Assembly (NCBI RefSeq): GCF_019649055.1
Contig: NW_026570294.1
Span: 248,001 to 312,000, forward strand
Length of the DNA stretch: 64,000 bases
Direction: 5' to 3'
Source of the DNA: Paramacrobiotus metropolitanus
Lineage: Eukaryota > Tardigrada > Eutardigrada > Parachela > Macrobiotidae
The notes under the pieces were generated by a model that was given only the letters and a program-made list of their open reading frames with translations, searched no databases and had not been told where the DNA came from. The position numbers were made by a program, and so were the translations under genes. Of the stretch, positions 1-13,517 are shown piece by piece. Numbering within the stretch: the stretch's first letter is position 1; each line of letters starts with the position of its first letter.

Positions 1-1
1 G

Positions 2-3000
2 GTTTCGCGTGATGAGCGACGAGAAAATGCTGCAGAAAATGACAACAGGAGTGTGCTGGCCAGTGCAGGATCTGCGGACCATCGACCCGTTGCTGATGTA
101 ATTTTGGACGGGAAGATGGATGAGGAGAAGACGCTGGTGGAAGATAAAACTGCCAAGGCTGTTGTTGTTAAACCCGATGCTAAAAAATCCAGGTAGAATC
201 TGGTAGATTTTCAAGTCAGATTTGACACGCACGTTTCCTGTATGGCTTACCTGTTGCAATTAGCACCTGCACTGGAAAGTGTTGGGATTGCGCATTGTTA
301 TCTAATCGTGCTTCATTAGTTGATTCTTCCGGTTTATTCGAAGTGTTCTTCTGTACACTGTACGAGAGACAGCGCAGCAGCGTACAATGACTCGTTGGTT
401 GCGCCTAATTTGCATGTGTGAAAACAGGTCGTTGATCTCATAATTTTCTCAAAGTTTAAGCTGAAGATGCGATGTTGTGCATTTTAAAAGTTGCTGCAGA
501 ATTTGTGGAAAATATGGAAGCTTCTAATTTTATCGTGATTGCAGTGATGTGGAAGGTGATTCGGTCCTGTTGATTGGTGGCATCGACGGCAGTCTGACGG
601 CGTTCAGTTCCAACGTGGAGGCTGAGGTGGATGCTGCGCAGATTCGTCCGTTGTGGACGTTCCACTCTAACACGGGGCCGTTGGTGTCATCCAGTTTATC
701 CAAAATCGAGGTATTGTGATTAAGAGAAATTAATTGGTTATTTTCTGGAGTGGTTTTCGGTGAATTTTGAATTCGCATGCAGAAGAAAGTAAAAGCGCAC
801 ACATTTTTGGTTTTATTTTAACGATACTCGTAGACTTAAAAATTTTAAACGGTTTGTTTAAGTTTAAAAGGTTGGTTTGTTTAGTTTACTCTCTTTTAAT
901 GCTTCAATAAAAAAAATACTGAATTTCTTTAATGTTTGCTGTTATGATTCATAAGAATTAGTTGCCACATGGCGCTGAAAATTATAGATAGCGAAACTGA
1001 TAATAATTGAAAATTTGTGTCGGTGATCAGTTTGTCTAGCACAACTGTACGATGTATGTACATTCTTCTGTGATTGTGATAAGTATGAATTTTTTCTAGA
1101 AAGTTCTCTTCTGTTCCGCTGAGCATTTATCGCATGCGCTGTTGACTAACAATTCAGCCACTCGGGGTAATGGCTTTATGTTGCATTTTTGCAGCTCGTA
1201 AAAAATGGTTTGCCAATCCAACTGATTCCTTCGTTGGACGGGAGTCTGTTCAGTTTCGATGGGCAGACCATTGAGCCGTTGCCCGTATCTGCCGACACTT
1301 TATTAAGCTCATCGTTTAAGATTTCGGAAGATTCTGTTGTTACTGGCGGGAAGGAGACCGTTGTTTATGGATTAAATCCAAGCACTGGGAAGGTAAGCAA
1401 CTGTAATGCGTTCTAAGGAAAAAATTGTACGGTAATTTTATCCTAGCAAAATTTGATTTAATCAAGTGCATACATAACTCAGTTGTTTTTAATAAAATAG
1501 TAGATTTTGATTTTTGTAAATCTTTTTTCTCGATAATTAATTAAAGGCGTCCTTCCGGAACATTACAATGAATGCATGCCGGTTGCATTTCCCGTGAACT
1601 GTATTTTATGGTTTTAATTTAATGGATATTTTAGTCTTTTTTATTTATCTGGGTATTATTCGACCGGGCTTTCTTGGAATGTGCTGCATGTCCCGTAATC
1701 TCATTATATGTTTAGAAAATGTGTCTTTCCATCAGGTAAAGTACACGTGCGGCGTCGGTGGATGTGTCAGCCAGTCGGCGGAAGTGCCGCAGCCGTCATC
1801 CGATGCCGACTCCGGCACACTGCTGATCAGTCGGCTGAGCCAGAGCATCCGGGCGTTCGACGTACACAGTGGCGGGGAGAAATGGAATTTCTCCGTGGGC
1901 TCGCTGGAAGTGGCCATGGCGGCCGGCGGGACCAGTCGCTTCCAGGGCAATGTCCGTGTGTGCGAGGTGGGGGACGATGTCGTGCTGTCGGACCGGAAGT
2001 CGGCGCAGTTCCGCTTTGATGTCGCCAATGGACGCATTGTGGCGTATTCCCAGGGGGACGATAAGGAATTATGGCAGTATCAGGTATGATGGGGATGAAG
2101 TTAGATCTTGGCTGATATCTTTATCGGTTATCCGAAAATAAGGCTCATAGTATGAGGTTTTGATACTTTACATCAGTTTAATATGATTGTCAGTTGGTAA
2201 ATTAAATAGCGTTAATTTTCCAGTTTGAAAAAATTGTTGTAACATTTTTATTAACTAGGCGGTTTTTTTCTGCGATTTTGTGGCACTGATCAGATTCAGA
2301 CAATCTTTTAGAATACTGGTGTAAAGTATAAAAATAAAGATCTGACAACGTTGATACTTGTAGTTTTATTCCTTGGGTGAGTAATTTCTGAATTCTTACT
2401 GTGATTTTGCTTGTTATTTATGAACAGATGAAACATCCCATAACCAGCGCATTTTTAATGGAAAACGGCTGTGTACGACCGTTGAATTTGGTGACGGAAG
2501 TGCCGCCGTATCGGGATCCTCTGCTGTCTCAAGGAGAGAGCAATCAGCTGATTTATGTCGGTAATGCTCTGCCGAACAACAATAATAAGGCTCAACCTCT
2601 TTAATGGCTTTTTACTGCTATTTGCAGGATTTTATGAGAATCAGTTGTACATACAGCGAGCCGGAAGCGTCGCCGATATGCCGATGCGGCAGAAATTCCC
2701 GCAGGTCACATTCCGACCGCTGCTCATTAACGGTAAGCGGACCAACGGCGTTGATTAATTAGCATAATATTTATTTCATTATTAACACATTTTGCAAGCA
2801 TTAACGTGGAAAATAATTGTAACGTAAAAAAGTACTGCGGAATTAAATTGAATTTATTTCTTGAACGTTATATTCCTAAATTAATGAAGCTACATTCGAG
2901 TGCGACCGGCGGCGTTAAGCTTTTGTACTACAATCTTCGGTGTACTTAATGTCTAGAATGTGTACTTATGCATTTTGTATCTGTTTGTTTAACGGCCGGC

Positions 3001-6000
3001 ATTACGCAGCTCCATCCCGAACACCGGCCATTTCCGACGCATACAGTCCTTTCCTGGGCAGTGCGCTGGCCAAACCGTCGGCCAACGACAAAGCCTTGAT
3101 GCCCATTGGTCCGAATGAGTACCCCTTCGATGGCGGATACTTTGTGGCCTTCCCGGATCGTACGACGAAGGATTCCCCCGTCAGTCTGCCGGGGAACGGC
3201 GGAGAGAAGCCGCCGAATCACAGCATGCTGGAGCAGATTATGCGTCGCTGGCAGACCATCACCGGGTTGTTTTTGTTGCCGTTGGTGGTGACGGTGATGC
3301 TGCGCCGGCATTATAAGCAGAAGATCTTCCAGCTGCAGTCGGAATCCGATTTACTGAAGCGACAGAATACCACGTCTAGTTCCGGGACGCTGACGAGTGT
3401 CATCAGCATGCAGGAAACACAGCCAAAGCACAGCCGGTACGTCGATGTCGTGTTTCTAATATTAATAATTTTCTTCAGTGATTTATTTAGTTTTTGTGGT
3501 TTTGACGTTATTTTAAGCGACTTTTATTCCTTTAAGTTTTGGACGCTAGAATTTGCGTACTTGCTCTATTTTTATTTGTTGTGTTGCGATTTACGCTTGC
3601 TGTATTGATCCCCTTTAATGAATTGCTTTTGATGTCGTGTTAGTTTTTGGACTAACATTAATCCGTAGTTGAGTTTATTTTATTATTTATTTTATTTTGT
3701 TTATATTTTTATTTTATTATTTTGTTTTTGTCTGTTGGGTTTATTTTAGTACAGTAATTCTTTTCTGATAATAACTGTCTGAACTTTTGCAACGTGTTCG
3801 ATTGGGGCACTAACTGGAGCTGACTCATATCCACTATTATCCAGGCCTTGTTGTCGTCGTCAGTTTTGTATCTGTTATCAAAAGTGTTATGGTTGTCGGG
3901 CGGTATTTGATGATTTCGTTGGTATTCGGCAGATTCCGATCGGATTTCGAGGTGATTGAAAAGCTGGGCAAAGGCGGATTTGGAGTGGTTTATACAGCCA
4001 GAAACCGCTTAGACGACAACTTGTATGCTGTCAAGAAAATTGGACTACCCAAGAGGTGAGTCGGGTGTGCTTGCTCATGTAAAAAATGTGATTAACCGGT
4101 AGAATTTGATCAGCGCGTCAACGGACAAATTGCGTGCCACGAAATCGAGAACGTTTTTGTCTGTTAGTTTTGTGTTACTAGTACTTATTTACTTGCTGGT
4201 GTTTTGTTTCTTATCTTTAATTTGGTCTCGGCATTTTTAATACAGTACACGAAGTTATATAAAATTTGAATTTTGGGTGAAGAATTGAATTTACCTGAAT
4301 TGAATTTGATACATTAGTAGTAATAATGATAAATATTTTTTAGTAATATTTATTAAAATTTCATTTGAGTGAATTATCGTGTAAATTTGTAGTGACGCTG
4401 CTCGGGAGAAAGTGCGACGGGAAGTCCGCGTCCTGGCCAAACTAGACCACGTGGGCATCATTCGCTTCTACAACGCCTGGGTGGAGACCAGCGATCCCGA
4501 ATCGGACCTCCCGGACACCGACATGGACGAGGATCCGCACAACCGCGGCGACCATCCCACCTGCGAGCCGACCTCCATCTCCAGCGCTACCTCCGCCGAT
4601 CTGAACTGTCTGTACATTGGGACGCAGCGGAAGAAACGCAGCTTCGTGGAGGTGGGGGTGCCTCTCTCTGGGAATGAGCTGACGGATTCCCTGCGCTTCG
4701 TCCCGGATTCGGGCGACGGGAACGAGGGGGAGGCTAGCGTGGTGTTTGAGGCGGATAGCGGGGTGCCGGAGAAATCAGAGGCGGAGCAGATGGGCGTGCT
4801 GGAGATGGCCGCGACGGAGGTGATGGATAGCCAGTCGGATGGGATTGTCTTTGAGGAGCCCCCGGGCGCCGGTGTGGTGGAGAAGTCGAAGCGGCGACGC
4901 TCGCGCTCGTCGACGAAGAAGAGCACGCCGTCGTTATCGGGCATGTCGGAGCTGGAAGAATCCGAGGTACGTGTTTTTATGAGTTATGAGTACAGTTATT
5001 GATTTCTTAAATTTTTGAAGTTGCTTAAATCTTTTAAATTTGATTTAATATTCTTAAGAATCTGATGTCTCTCTGACTGACGCCTTGATTCAAGAAGCTT
5101 ATTTTTAAAATTTTTTTATTTAATAAGTAGGCAATGTAATTGTGTTTTTCTCCACGACAACGTATGAATTTGTGACTGGTGAGTGGTGTCGAGTGGCAAA
5201 AGTACTTAATCTTTTAAAATAATGGTTACACGCTTACAGTATTACCGAAACTTCTTCCATTATTTATTTGGTATGTAATTTTCAATTGTTAATGTTGTAA
5301 GTTATTTTTTACTTATTTATTTATGATGTGTTTTTTAATTGGCTTTTTGTAACGAAATTATCGGTTATTTATTTGCAATGTGTTTTCGATTATTGATTTG
5401 TAATCTGGTTCTTCATTATTTATTTTTAAACTATTTCTCAGTTGTTTGTTTGCGATCTACTTTTCGTCTGTTTATTTTGTTACCTGTGTGTCTAGTATTT
5501 ATTTGTAATTTATTTTTCGATTATTTTTAGGCGGCCGGAGATGAAACGGACGGCGCGGGAAAACTCGGACGGAAGAAGATTCTGAGCAAACCGCAGTTGT
5601 TCATTCAGATGGAGTTGTGCCGGAAGGAGACGCTGAAGGATTGGTTGAAGAGCAACGTGGAGCGGCGCATCCGCAATCACGTGCTGGACATTTATTATCA
5701 GATTGTCAGCGCCGTGGAGTATGTGCACGCCAAGGGCCTGATGCATCGTGATCTGAAACCCAGTAATATTTTATTCTCCTTGGATGGCCGGGCGGTGAAA
5801 GTGGGCGATTTCGGGCTGGTGACCAGTCTGGATGATGAGGAGCGGCTGCGCAGTGTGGTGCCCATGGTGGAGGAGAAGAACTATCTCAGCATCCACAGTC
5901 ATACCAATCAGGTAAAGGGAATGATACCGCCAATCTTAATCAATCCGAAATCTTAATTACTGTTTTGGTAAATTTTAATGATTTAATTCTGTAATATTGC

Positions 6001-6779
6001 CGCAGTCGATTTTTCCCAGGCGATTTATTATGTGGGAATTTAATATCGCGTTTTGTAAGGAGTGGTACAGTACCACTTATTTGGTTTTCGAGGTTTTAAT
6101 TTGTTTCTTCGAAAGTTTGTTTTAGTGCGGTAACACTTTGTCTGATATTTTCAAGAGTGAAGGATGAACGCTTTGTTACATTGATAATTTCCAGTTATTT
6201 TGTACGAGAAGAGAGAGCTGCTTTTACTTAGGTTTTAAGTTTTTTTCCTTGACTGCGTCCGATGCTTACCTAAGTTTCAGCTGCTTTAGATTTGCAGAAT
6301 TCCAGACTTTTTTAATTCTTTTAAGAAATTGTTGAATAGTAAATCCTTTTTTTGTCGTTTCGCTTGCTGGTATTGATTGTTGACTTTCCTTTCGACAGGT
6401 CGGCACCTCTCTGTACATGTCGCCGGAGTTAGTCCAGGGTAAAAACTACGACGAAAAAGTGGACATGTACTCGCTGGGCCTGATCCTCTTCGAGCTCCTC
6501 GTCCCCTTCCAAACCGAGATGGAACGCATGTACTGCATGCGGGCGGCCAAGAACCTCCAGCTGGACGATCTGAAATCCCCGGCGGCCTGCAGCTACCCGG
6601 GCGACGAGCCCTGGCTGCGCCGTCTCCTGGCCCCGCAGCCCTCGCAACGGCCCAGCGCGGTGGTCCTGCGCAGTTGTGATCTGTTCCGCGATTTGTTGGT
6701 GATGATGGAGAGCGGTGGTGGTCATCGGCACCGGGGCCATTCGGTGTCGTTGGCGGATTTCTTCCCCGAGAAGAAATAA
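2..6779 (+). CDS. EIF2AK3: PERK/PEK: eIF2-alpha kinase 3, ER-stress transmembrane kinase (5' end outside the window)
   Basis: Exons read from splice sites and frame: 2-192, 545-710, 1195-1392, 1736-2083, 2428-2560, 2628-2732, 3010-3436, 3933-4055, 4393-4966, 5531-5911, 6399-6779. Phases agree at every junction and the last exon ends in TAA. Exons 2-6 give the luminal stress-sensing beta-propeller, with family strings such as [18 protein letters not shown] and YTCGVGGC. Exon 7 holds the membrane segment ([13 protein letters not shown]). Exons 8-11 give the kinase: glycine loop GKGGFGVVY, lysine in [16 protein letters not shown] and MSPE. A long acidic insert (exons 9-10) splits the N-lobe, as in the PERK family. 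The family phosphorylates eIF2-alpha during the unfolded protein response from the ER membrane. The first exon(s) with the signal peptide lie left of position 1. No inactivating change seen. Confidence 0.96.
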
Positions 6780-6960
6780 TCGTGATGCGCGTCGGCCGGT
6801 GCTTTCCTGTGGATAATCTCCTGTGTTTTGTGTGGATGATTGAGGATATTTGTTTTTATTAACGGATTTTGTTTAATTGGGTGTGCGTGTGGTGGAATCA
6901 GGGAGTTCTTGGACTGGTTGATTTTTTTATACTTGCCTTTATTTTAAAAAGGAAAAAATT
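6780..6960. other. Spacer after PERK (presumed 3' UTR)
   Basis: A+T-rich non-coding sequence directly after the PERK stop codon. I see no clear AATAAA signal on the + strand and no open frame worth calling. Presumed 3' UTR. Confidence 0.4.
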
Positions 6961-7195
6961 CCAAAAAATTCTTTGTGATCTTTTTTAATCTTCTTTCCAT
7001 AGTTTTTTTGGCGCACAGGTGATTTTTTGGGAGCTGCCTTGGGGGTTGTTTTTGTACCATACATGGTTTGATTTGCTGCTTAAAGCAGGGATTTGTTTTT
7101 CAGCTGATCGTTGATCGGATTGGGCTGCATTAAATTCGGCTTTCTCACAGTATCGTAGGCCTGAAAAATGAGAATGCGACCGATCATGTTGCCGG
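6961..7195. repeat. Dispersed repeat, copy 1 (second copy at 19952-20185)
   Basis: About 235 bp recurs in the same orientation near 19.95-20.19 kb. Both copies start CCAAAAAATTCTTTGTGATC, share GGCGCACAGGTGATTTTTTG and end near an ATCATGTT motif, with scattered substitutions and small indels. Read on the minus strand, both copies contain a related peptide with a lysine-rich core (APKK, then K-W/Y-KE-I-K). It could be a decayed coding fragment carried by a mobile element. No terminal inverted repeats or flanking duplications were recognised, so the class is unknown. Confidence 0.7.
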
Positions 7196-7620
7196 AAATT
7201 ATGATGTTTCATACACCTACTGTGTAATTAAACATCACACTCGATCCAAACACTTGACTAACAAATTCCGCTGCAAACTGCTGTACTCGTACTCGTGTGC
7301 AAATAGAGCTCATTTGACCAATGACGAGTAAGCTGCTAGCCAGCGTAGTACAGTATGCTCAGGTAGTACAATATTAAACGGTTAACTGCAGTATGTACGA
7401 GTACAATGCTTACCTCTGCACGTTCTGGCTAGCTATTAAATTTTTTATAAATTTTAGAATTTGGTTAGATTTTTGACGACTGCACTCACTACAGTATTCT
7501 ACAGGAAGATAATCTTTGCATATTATCGTTGGTGTTCAATTCATCGTCGTGTTTATCTTCACTTCCCGTTTTTTTTGTTGGCTTTGTTCAGAGTACTTCA
7601 GACAAAAGTATCGGTCAGAG
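7196..7620. other. Spacer upstream of the kelch gene
   Basis: No gene recognised. Several short imperfect repeats of the type TACGAGTA/CAGTATG occur around 7280-7420. The promoter of the kelch gene presumably lies here, but no clear core element stands out. Confidence 0.4.
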
Positions 7621-10409
7621 ATGGCACAATGTGTAGCTTGCACTGCTGGATCTTCTCGCCAGCGACACGATCAATCCGACAATCCATCTTCGCTGAAACT
7701 CGATGGATCCGCATTTCTCCGCGGACTACAGGGTGCCCGTCACGACTTGTGCGATGTGTCGTTGCGGGGAGCGGATGATCCGTCCAAACCAGTACAGGCG
7801 ATTGCCTGCCATCGCATTGTGCTGATGGCGCACAGTGGCTGGTTCCAACGCATGCTGCTCTCCCGATGAAGGAGTCGAAGCAGGATATCATCCAGCTGCA
7901 CAACGTTCCCCACGACATTCTGCAGCAGTGAGTATACTTCCTTTTTGTAGCATAATTCTCGACAGGTGTGTGGTGTTATTGGCGCGCGTTGCAGATTGGT
8001 GGACTCCATGTACTCCTTCGAGATCACCGTGGACGCTGGCAACGCGCTGCTCCTGCTGCAGGCAGCGGATATGTTGGAGATGGAACAGATTGTGGAGGCG
8101 TGTAAGGCTTTCCTGAAGGCCAGCATCGACTCCATCAACTGTCTCACGATCTACCACGGGGCACAGCAGCTTTCCTTCAATGATTTGGCGGAGGAATGTC
8201 TAGCCTTTGCACTGGAGCACTTCAAGTGCGTCAGCTCGTCTGAGGGATTTCTCTGTCTGGATGCGATCGAAGTGTGTTGAGTAGTTTGAGCATGGCTGTC
8301 CCTTCGTTAATTACGTTGCTGTCTGTTTTGGCAGGTGATGCAACTGATCGGCTCCGACAGGCTGAACGTGGAGAAGGAGGAGCATGTGGCTGCGGCAGTT
8401 GTGCGTTGGCTGGATTATGCACCCAAAACCCGACTGCCGCATGTAGCGGAGATGGCTCGACATCCTCGGACCGGAATGCTGATGGCCGACTACCTGGCTT
8501 CCCTTCCCGACACCTCCACTAGTCGACACTTGCGCCAGGCTATCCTGCCGGTCCTCGCTGGCGACAGCGCCCCTACACCAGGCAGCTCCTACGGTCAGTT
8601 GCTACACTTGTCTGCGAATATAACGTTACTGATAGTAGTGCTGTGCACGTACGTGGGCTGCGCTACTAAATAAACGATCAATCAATCGTGGTGTATTTGC
8701 AAGACCGGTCTTCGGTACTCTGTGGGTAGACGACACGTCCGGAAAGTGCAAAGCTGGCATTGCCTGTCTGGATCCGCTGACGTCCAGGAGCTGGAGTTTC
8801 CCCTGCCCCTCTCAGTTTATTTATCGCACGAGTGCTGCGACCTATACCGTAAAGAATGATCGTCTGCTCGTTTACCTTATCGGATGGACGGGTGACGTTG
8901 GCACATTCAACCATCAACTGCAGGTGTACGATGCCGACCTGGATCAATGGGCGAATGTGGCGGCACTTCCAAAGTATTCGTATGGCAAGCCGGTCGTCAT
9001 CGGTGATCAGGTGTACGCTCTGATTGACGGGCTGGTATACGTGTACAAGGAGGAAAAGCAACGTATGACCGCCCGATCACGAATGCCGCAGTTCTTTCTG
9101 GGCAGTGCGGTTGCGGTATGCGAGGGCCGCTTGTACGTGTTTGGAGGACTTCGCAGCGAGCGGGACCGGTTTAGCAGCGCCATAACCACGGCTGCTTCTT
9201 ACTGCTACGATCCTGCCCGTAACGTCTGGGAGGAGCTGGCGCCCATGCCGACAGCGCGGGCCGACTGCAGTGCCTGCGTGGGTCCGGATGGACTCATCTA
9301 TGTTGCTGGTCAGTGTCCCTTAGCGAGCATACTTCATTGGTTTTATTCAATAGAAAATGATGGATAATGCTTACGTATGGCGTAAATTGTTCCTAAGTGG
9401 CCATTGTGCCGGTATGGCGTTCTATAGGAATATTACTCTTCCAGACATAGAATCATTATTATTTACTATCTTATTATCCAATAATACCGGCATTGCAGTA
9501 TTTTGATTGTACTGTACGTGGGTTCGTGTACCTTTCTTGTTTTGTGTTATTTACGCTTTGGCCTATCGTCTGCCAGGATGGCGACAATCATTTAAGTAAT
9601 TAGTATTTTGATTTATTAGAGTAGATTATATTACGACATATATATAGTACAGTACAGATAGATATGTAGGTGAATTAGCTCTGTGAGAACACATATGGTA
9701 TATAAAAGTAGGTATAATATAATTATCTATGAGAGCGCTCTGGTGAATGGTGGAAATGTGTGTTTTTATGAATGGTGTTTTTGTCGAATTGATAGGCGGT
9801 TATACCGGAGTACCTCACTGGAATTCAGCGATCGCCCGTGTGGAGGCATACGATGTGCGGATGAACCAGTGGCTGACGAAGCGTGAGTACGGGTGGTTAA
9901 CGTCAATCGTAATCGATGATTCCGTAAAAGACTAGCCGATTTTTTGGCAGCTAAATTTTTTATTAGCTAAATGTACGGTCAAAGCTGAAAACAGGCGTTT
10001 CAGTAGCATGGTATTAGCTGGAGATATCGGAAAAATTACGGTTTAGACCAGCACCGTTCCTTCGTACAGCGTTCAAACGGTTTTTTGGGGTTTAGATGAC
10101 ATGCAGTGTGCCAGAATGGAGCTCGGGCTCGTGCTGCTGAACAACACACTATACGCGGTGGGTGGCTGTCGCCCGGGGGGAAAGAAAGGGAGCCCGGCCA
10201 TGGAGAGTTACGACACGGCCACGGATCGCTGGACAGGGTGTGGTGCACCGGCGTTTCATTCAGCCCAGTGGTGCGGCTACGGCTGCAAAGCTGGCTGCAA
10301 AGCTGAGCGCCAGTTGGTGCCATGCGGTCGATTCCTCGGCGTGATGCCGCGGCAGATTATCGAGAAGATGTTGCAGCGCTGTGATGCTGCTGGCGCGGCG
10401 AGTGGCTAG
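7621..10409 (+). CDS. BTB-BACK-kelch protein (KLHL-like), frame broken in exon 1
   Basis: Exons: 7621-7927, 7995-8271, 8335 to 8593 or 8597, 8704-9308, 9796-9882, 10096-10409. Exon 1 gives the BTB core (LCDVSLR, then CHRIVLMAHSGWF and MKESKQDIIQLHNVPHD). Exons 2-3 give the end of BTB and the BACK helices (LRVG-like VMQLIGSDRLN, VVRWLDY). Exons 4-6 give kelch blades (VYDADLDQWANV, LYVFGGLRS, CYDPARNVWEELAPM, IYVAGG, LYAVGG). The family usually acts as substrate adaptors for cullin-3 ubiquitin ligases. The BTB frame changes near 7860-7866 (CTC TCC CGA TGA; the continuation uses the ATG at 7866), so a 1-nt loss or 2-nt gain is implied. The donor of exon 3 is uncertain: CA|GTTGCT at 8598 restores phase, the nearer GTCAGT does not. 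All other exons are open, so a sequencing error is as likely as a recent pseudogene. Confidence 0.85.
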
Positions 10410-10754
10410 CTGGCATGGTGGTTGGTGACAGTCGATTCTTTCTTCCGTGACTCCAAAAATTAATGGTTGCATTTCACAGCGGATATTGTCTTACCTGTCG
10501 CTATGTTATACTTAATTAGCTGCTTTCCCCCGGTATAACATTTTTTATTTGTACTACCAAAGTTTATTGAAAGCTGTTTATACTGTTTGTGATTTTTATC
10601 TCGGTTTTGGAGCGTGCATACGAGACGGTCTTAGCGTTTAATGAACTGGGACTGTGATCCGGTGTTTTTGATTCCTGAATTCAGTTATTACTAGCAGATA
10701 AATGTTTTTACATAGTTCTAGTTGTGTGCCGGTGTGCGCGCGTTCTTCCTGGTT
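10410..10754. other. Spacer between the kelch gene and the MULE insertion
   Basis: A+T-rich spacer with no gene recognised. It ends at the left target-site duplication of the transposon. Confidence 0.4.
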
Positions 10755-10763
10755 GAGCTCGCT
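10755..10763. repeat. Left target-site duplication of the MULE
   Basis: The 9-mer GAGCTCGCT is repeated exactly at 13791-13799. Joining the flanks across one copy gives a continuous pre-insertion sequence. Confidence 0.85.
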
Positions 10764-11024
10764 GGTAGCACGACAACTCTATGACTTTCATCTCGCTGAC
10801 CGACAATTTGCTGACCGACTTGTTGCTGACTACCACAACTTGCTGACCGACAAATCGTTGACCGACACTTCCCTTTTCTACAAACTTGCTGACCGACATC
10901 TTGCTGAAACCAATTTGCTGAACGACAACTTACTTGTCGGTCAGCGAAATGTCGGTAATCGACAACTCGTTGACCGACAACTTGTAAAAAACGAAAACTT
11001 GCTGACCGACAATTTGCTGACCTG
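10764..11024. repeat. Left inverted-repeat end of the MULE with CTGACCGACAA-type subterminal repeats
   Basis: About nine copies of a CTGACCGAC core, spaced roughly 15-30 bp apart with TTG or AA linkers (for example TTGCTGACCGACAATTTGC). The spacing is irregular, with one inverted copy near 10936. The right end carries the same motif on the opposite strand. Such arrays are typical places for transposase binding, which is an inference here. Confidence 0.8.
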
Positions 11025-11609
11025 TTCAACGCACATAAGCAAAATTTACGCAAAAATTAAAATCTACGTTTATTTCATAAAAAAGAAGCACTACAGTGAC
11101 ATTTATAACTGAAATCTGACTTTTGCAGTTTATTACGCCATACTCATTTAACCAATTTGTTGTTGTCTTAGTAAATAATAATTATTTATTAATAGTTTTT
11201 ATTAATATATTTATAATTACACCGGTGGTATTCGGTCTGCGGCGTAAGTATCTGTATCACCATCAAAACTCAAGTCAAACTTGTATCATTAGTGGTAAAG
11301 TGTTTCTGCACAGCACGAGAACGGATTTCGTTACTGCATACGTATGCGCACAATAGCATCCTGCTGTTTGCACAACCTGGAAACAAATATCTGCCAGTAA
11401 CAGTATTGTTCATTCACTAAGTGACCAGGGTCAGTACCTAGAACCTAGCAGTGCATATTGAGAATGCATTTAGCAAAGTCCGGCAAGGCAACTGAACTTT
11501 TTACGGGGATCGCCGGTACTATTTAAACTTTGAACTTTAGTCGCATTAAGTAATTGATTTTAAGTAAGGCAATCATTTTGCCAAGTGATATTCTCGAGGG
11601 AGTTTTAAC

Positions 11610-13217
11610 ATGGCGCACACTATTTCCTATTCGAAAACACAGCGCGGGAACGCTTTGTTGCTTTTGGATGAAGTTCATTCGTATACGCTTGAGCAGAAGA
11701 AAGGAGAAATGGAATACTGGACTTGTCAGAAGCGAGGACGCCCACATTGCTGCAAAAGCCGGCTGCGGTTAACAGCAGGAGAAGTTGTTGCGGTATCCGA
11801 TCACAATCACCCGGGAAGCAAAGCTGATATTCTGGCCCACGTCGCCCAGCAAGATGTCAAGAAGCGGGCACTTGAAACGAAAGATACTCCGCGGCAGATC
11901 ATGCAGGCTGTAACCAAAGATATGTCGTTGGTGGCAACTGGTAAAATGCCGGCATATTGCGCCCTGCAGCGGACCATTGAGCGTACTCGGAAAGCTGATG
12001 CCGGTAACCTTCCATCGCCAGACTCACTGAGTGATATCGACCCGGATCTCCTGAATGTGCTTACCACGCGTGGACAACTATTCCTCCTGAAAGACACTGG
12101 AGCCGCTGATGCCGAACGAACTGTAATCTTCGCCACCACTGAAAACCTCAAACTCTTGGTTAAATCTGCAGTTTGGTTTTGCGACGGAACGTTCAAGGTT
12201 GCGCCACCGCTGTTTGCGCAGTTATATACAATCCATGGTGTGGTTGAGACGAAAGTTTTCCCTTTGGTGTACGCACTGCTGCCGCATAAGAATGCGGAAA
12301 ATTATCAAACCGCTTTCCAGGCCATCAGAGAAAAGATTGTAGATGTGCTTCCACACGGAACTGTATATAACGGACCCGCATACTGCATCATGGACTTCGA
12401 GCAGGCAGCAATCAAATCCTTTCATAAGGTGTTCGATAAATCCGCACTTCAAGGTAAAAATTGTTGAATCGTGGCTTTACGTTTTAAGGACCGCTAGTTT
12501 CTTAAATATTATAAATTAATGCGATGTAGATTTATTGTTTAATTTGTGATAGTCGAAAATAACCGAAAATCCAGTCTATTCAATTCACAGCGTGACAAAA
12601 GATATAGCTTTTATTGTCTGATTTATCTAATTTTTTGATATATCCTTTGTTCTTTAAAATTATTAATAATTTCTTTTCTAGGCTGCTTATTTCATTTGGG
12701 ACAAAGCGTTTATCGACAAATTCAGGACACGGGCAACACTACAAAGTATGCAGCCGACCTAACTTTCAACCTTCACTGCAAGATGGTACTGGCGTTAGCA
12801 TTCGTTCCTCCCTCTGACGTCAAAATGGCGTGGTTAGAGTTGCAAGGTACGAGCGGTTGGACTTTACCAAGCAATCATGCTTTATCCGAATACTTTGCGA
12901 AGCATTACGTTGGGCCTTTGACGCGTAGTGGAGGCCAGCGAGCGCCCACTTACGCCGTGGCGTTTTGGAGCTGTTATGACCGGGTAATCAAGGATATCCA
13001 CCGAACGAATAATTGTGTCGAAGCGTGGAATAACGCATTCACTCAAACTGTCGGCAAAAAGCACCCCGTAATCTATGACTTTATTCGAGCTTTGCTTCAT
13101 GAGCAGGCACTACAGGAAGTCGCCATTAACGATCTGCAAACCGTGCAAGGTTATGACCGGGCAAATGTGGTGGCCTATCTGCAGAACATCGCAGCTAATA
13201 TACGGTTCGGAATTTAA
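11610..13217 (+). CDS. MULE transposase with FLYWCH zinc finger
   Basis: Two exons, 11610-12453 and 12682-13217, joined in phase at G|GC (reading QGCLFHLGQSVYRQIQ), give 459 aa. Residues about 1-75 form a FLYWCH-type zinc finger (YWTCQKRGRPHCC, then HNHPG). The MULE catalytic core has all three acidic residues: D192 in FCDGTFK, D262 in IMDFEQA, and E395 in TNNCVEAWNNAF. The FVPPSDV block typical of MULEs follows exon 2. The protein would bind the element ends in the nucleus and catalyse cut-and-paste transposition. Both exons are free of stops, so the copy may be active or recently active. The ATG at 11610 is the first in frame after the presumed promoter. Confidence 0.92.
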
Positions 13218-13517
13218 GGTTAAATGTTAGAATTTACTTGTTTCGGTTTTTTAGTGAGTACAGACTGATATTCTGGTAACCTTACACTCACACTTGCACT
13301 CTGTTGTAATAAGCATGTCATAAGGATAGCACTATAAGATTAATATTAGATAAATAAATGCTTACTGGTATAATATAAGATAACATCTGTGCCATTAGTG
13401 TCATCCCTTCTGGGTTGCATTTGTACTTGTAGCATCTTTGTAGCCTTTTATTCGAAATGGTGTTTTTGTTTATTTGTTTATCACAATGATTCGATGAATA
13501 ACAAAAATAATAAACTG

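Noticed and set aside
10764-11024. CRISPR-like look of short repeats with spacers
   Set aside because: Spacing is irregular, the repeat is only about 12 bp, it is mirrored at the other transposon end, and the genome is eukaryotic.
10702-11112. Plus-strand open frame rich in LADRQ/LTDN-like repeats
   Set aside because: It is a translation of the MULE terminal repeat array; the repeat is explained by the DNA motif CTGACCGACAA.
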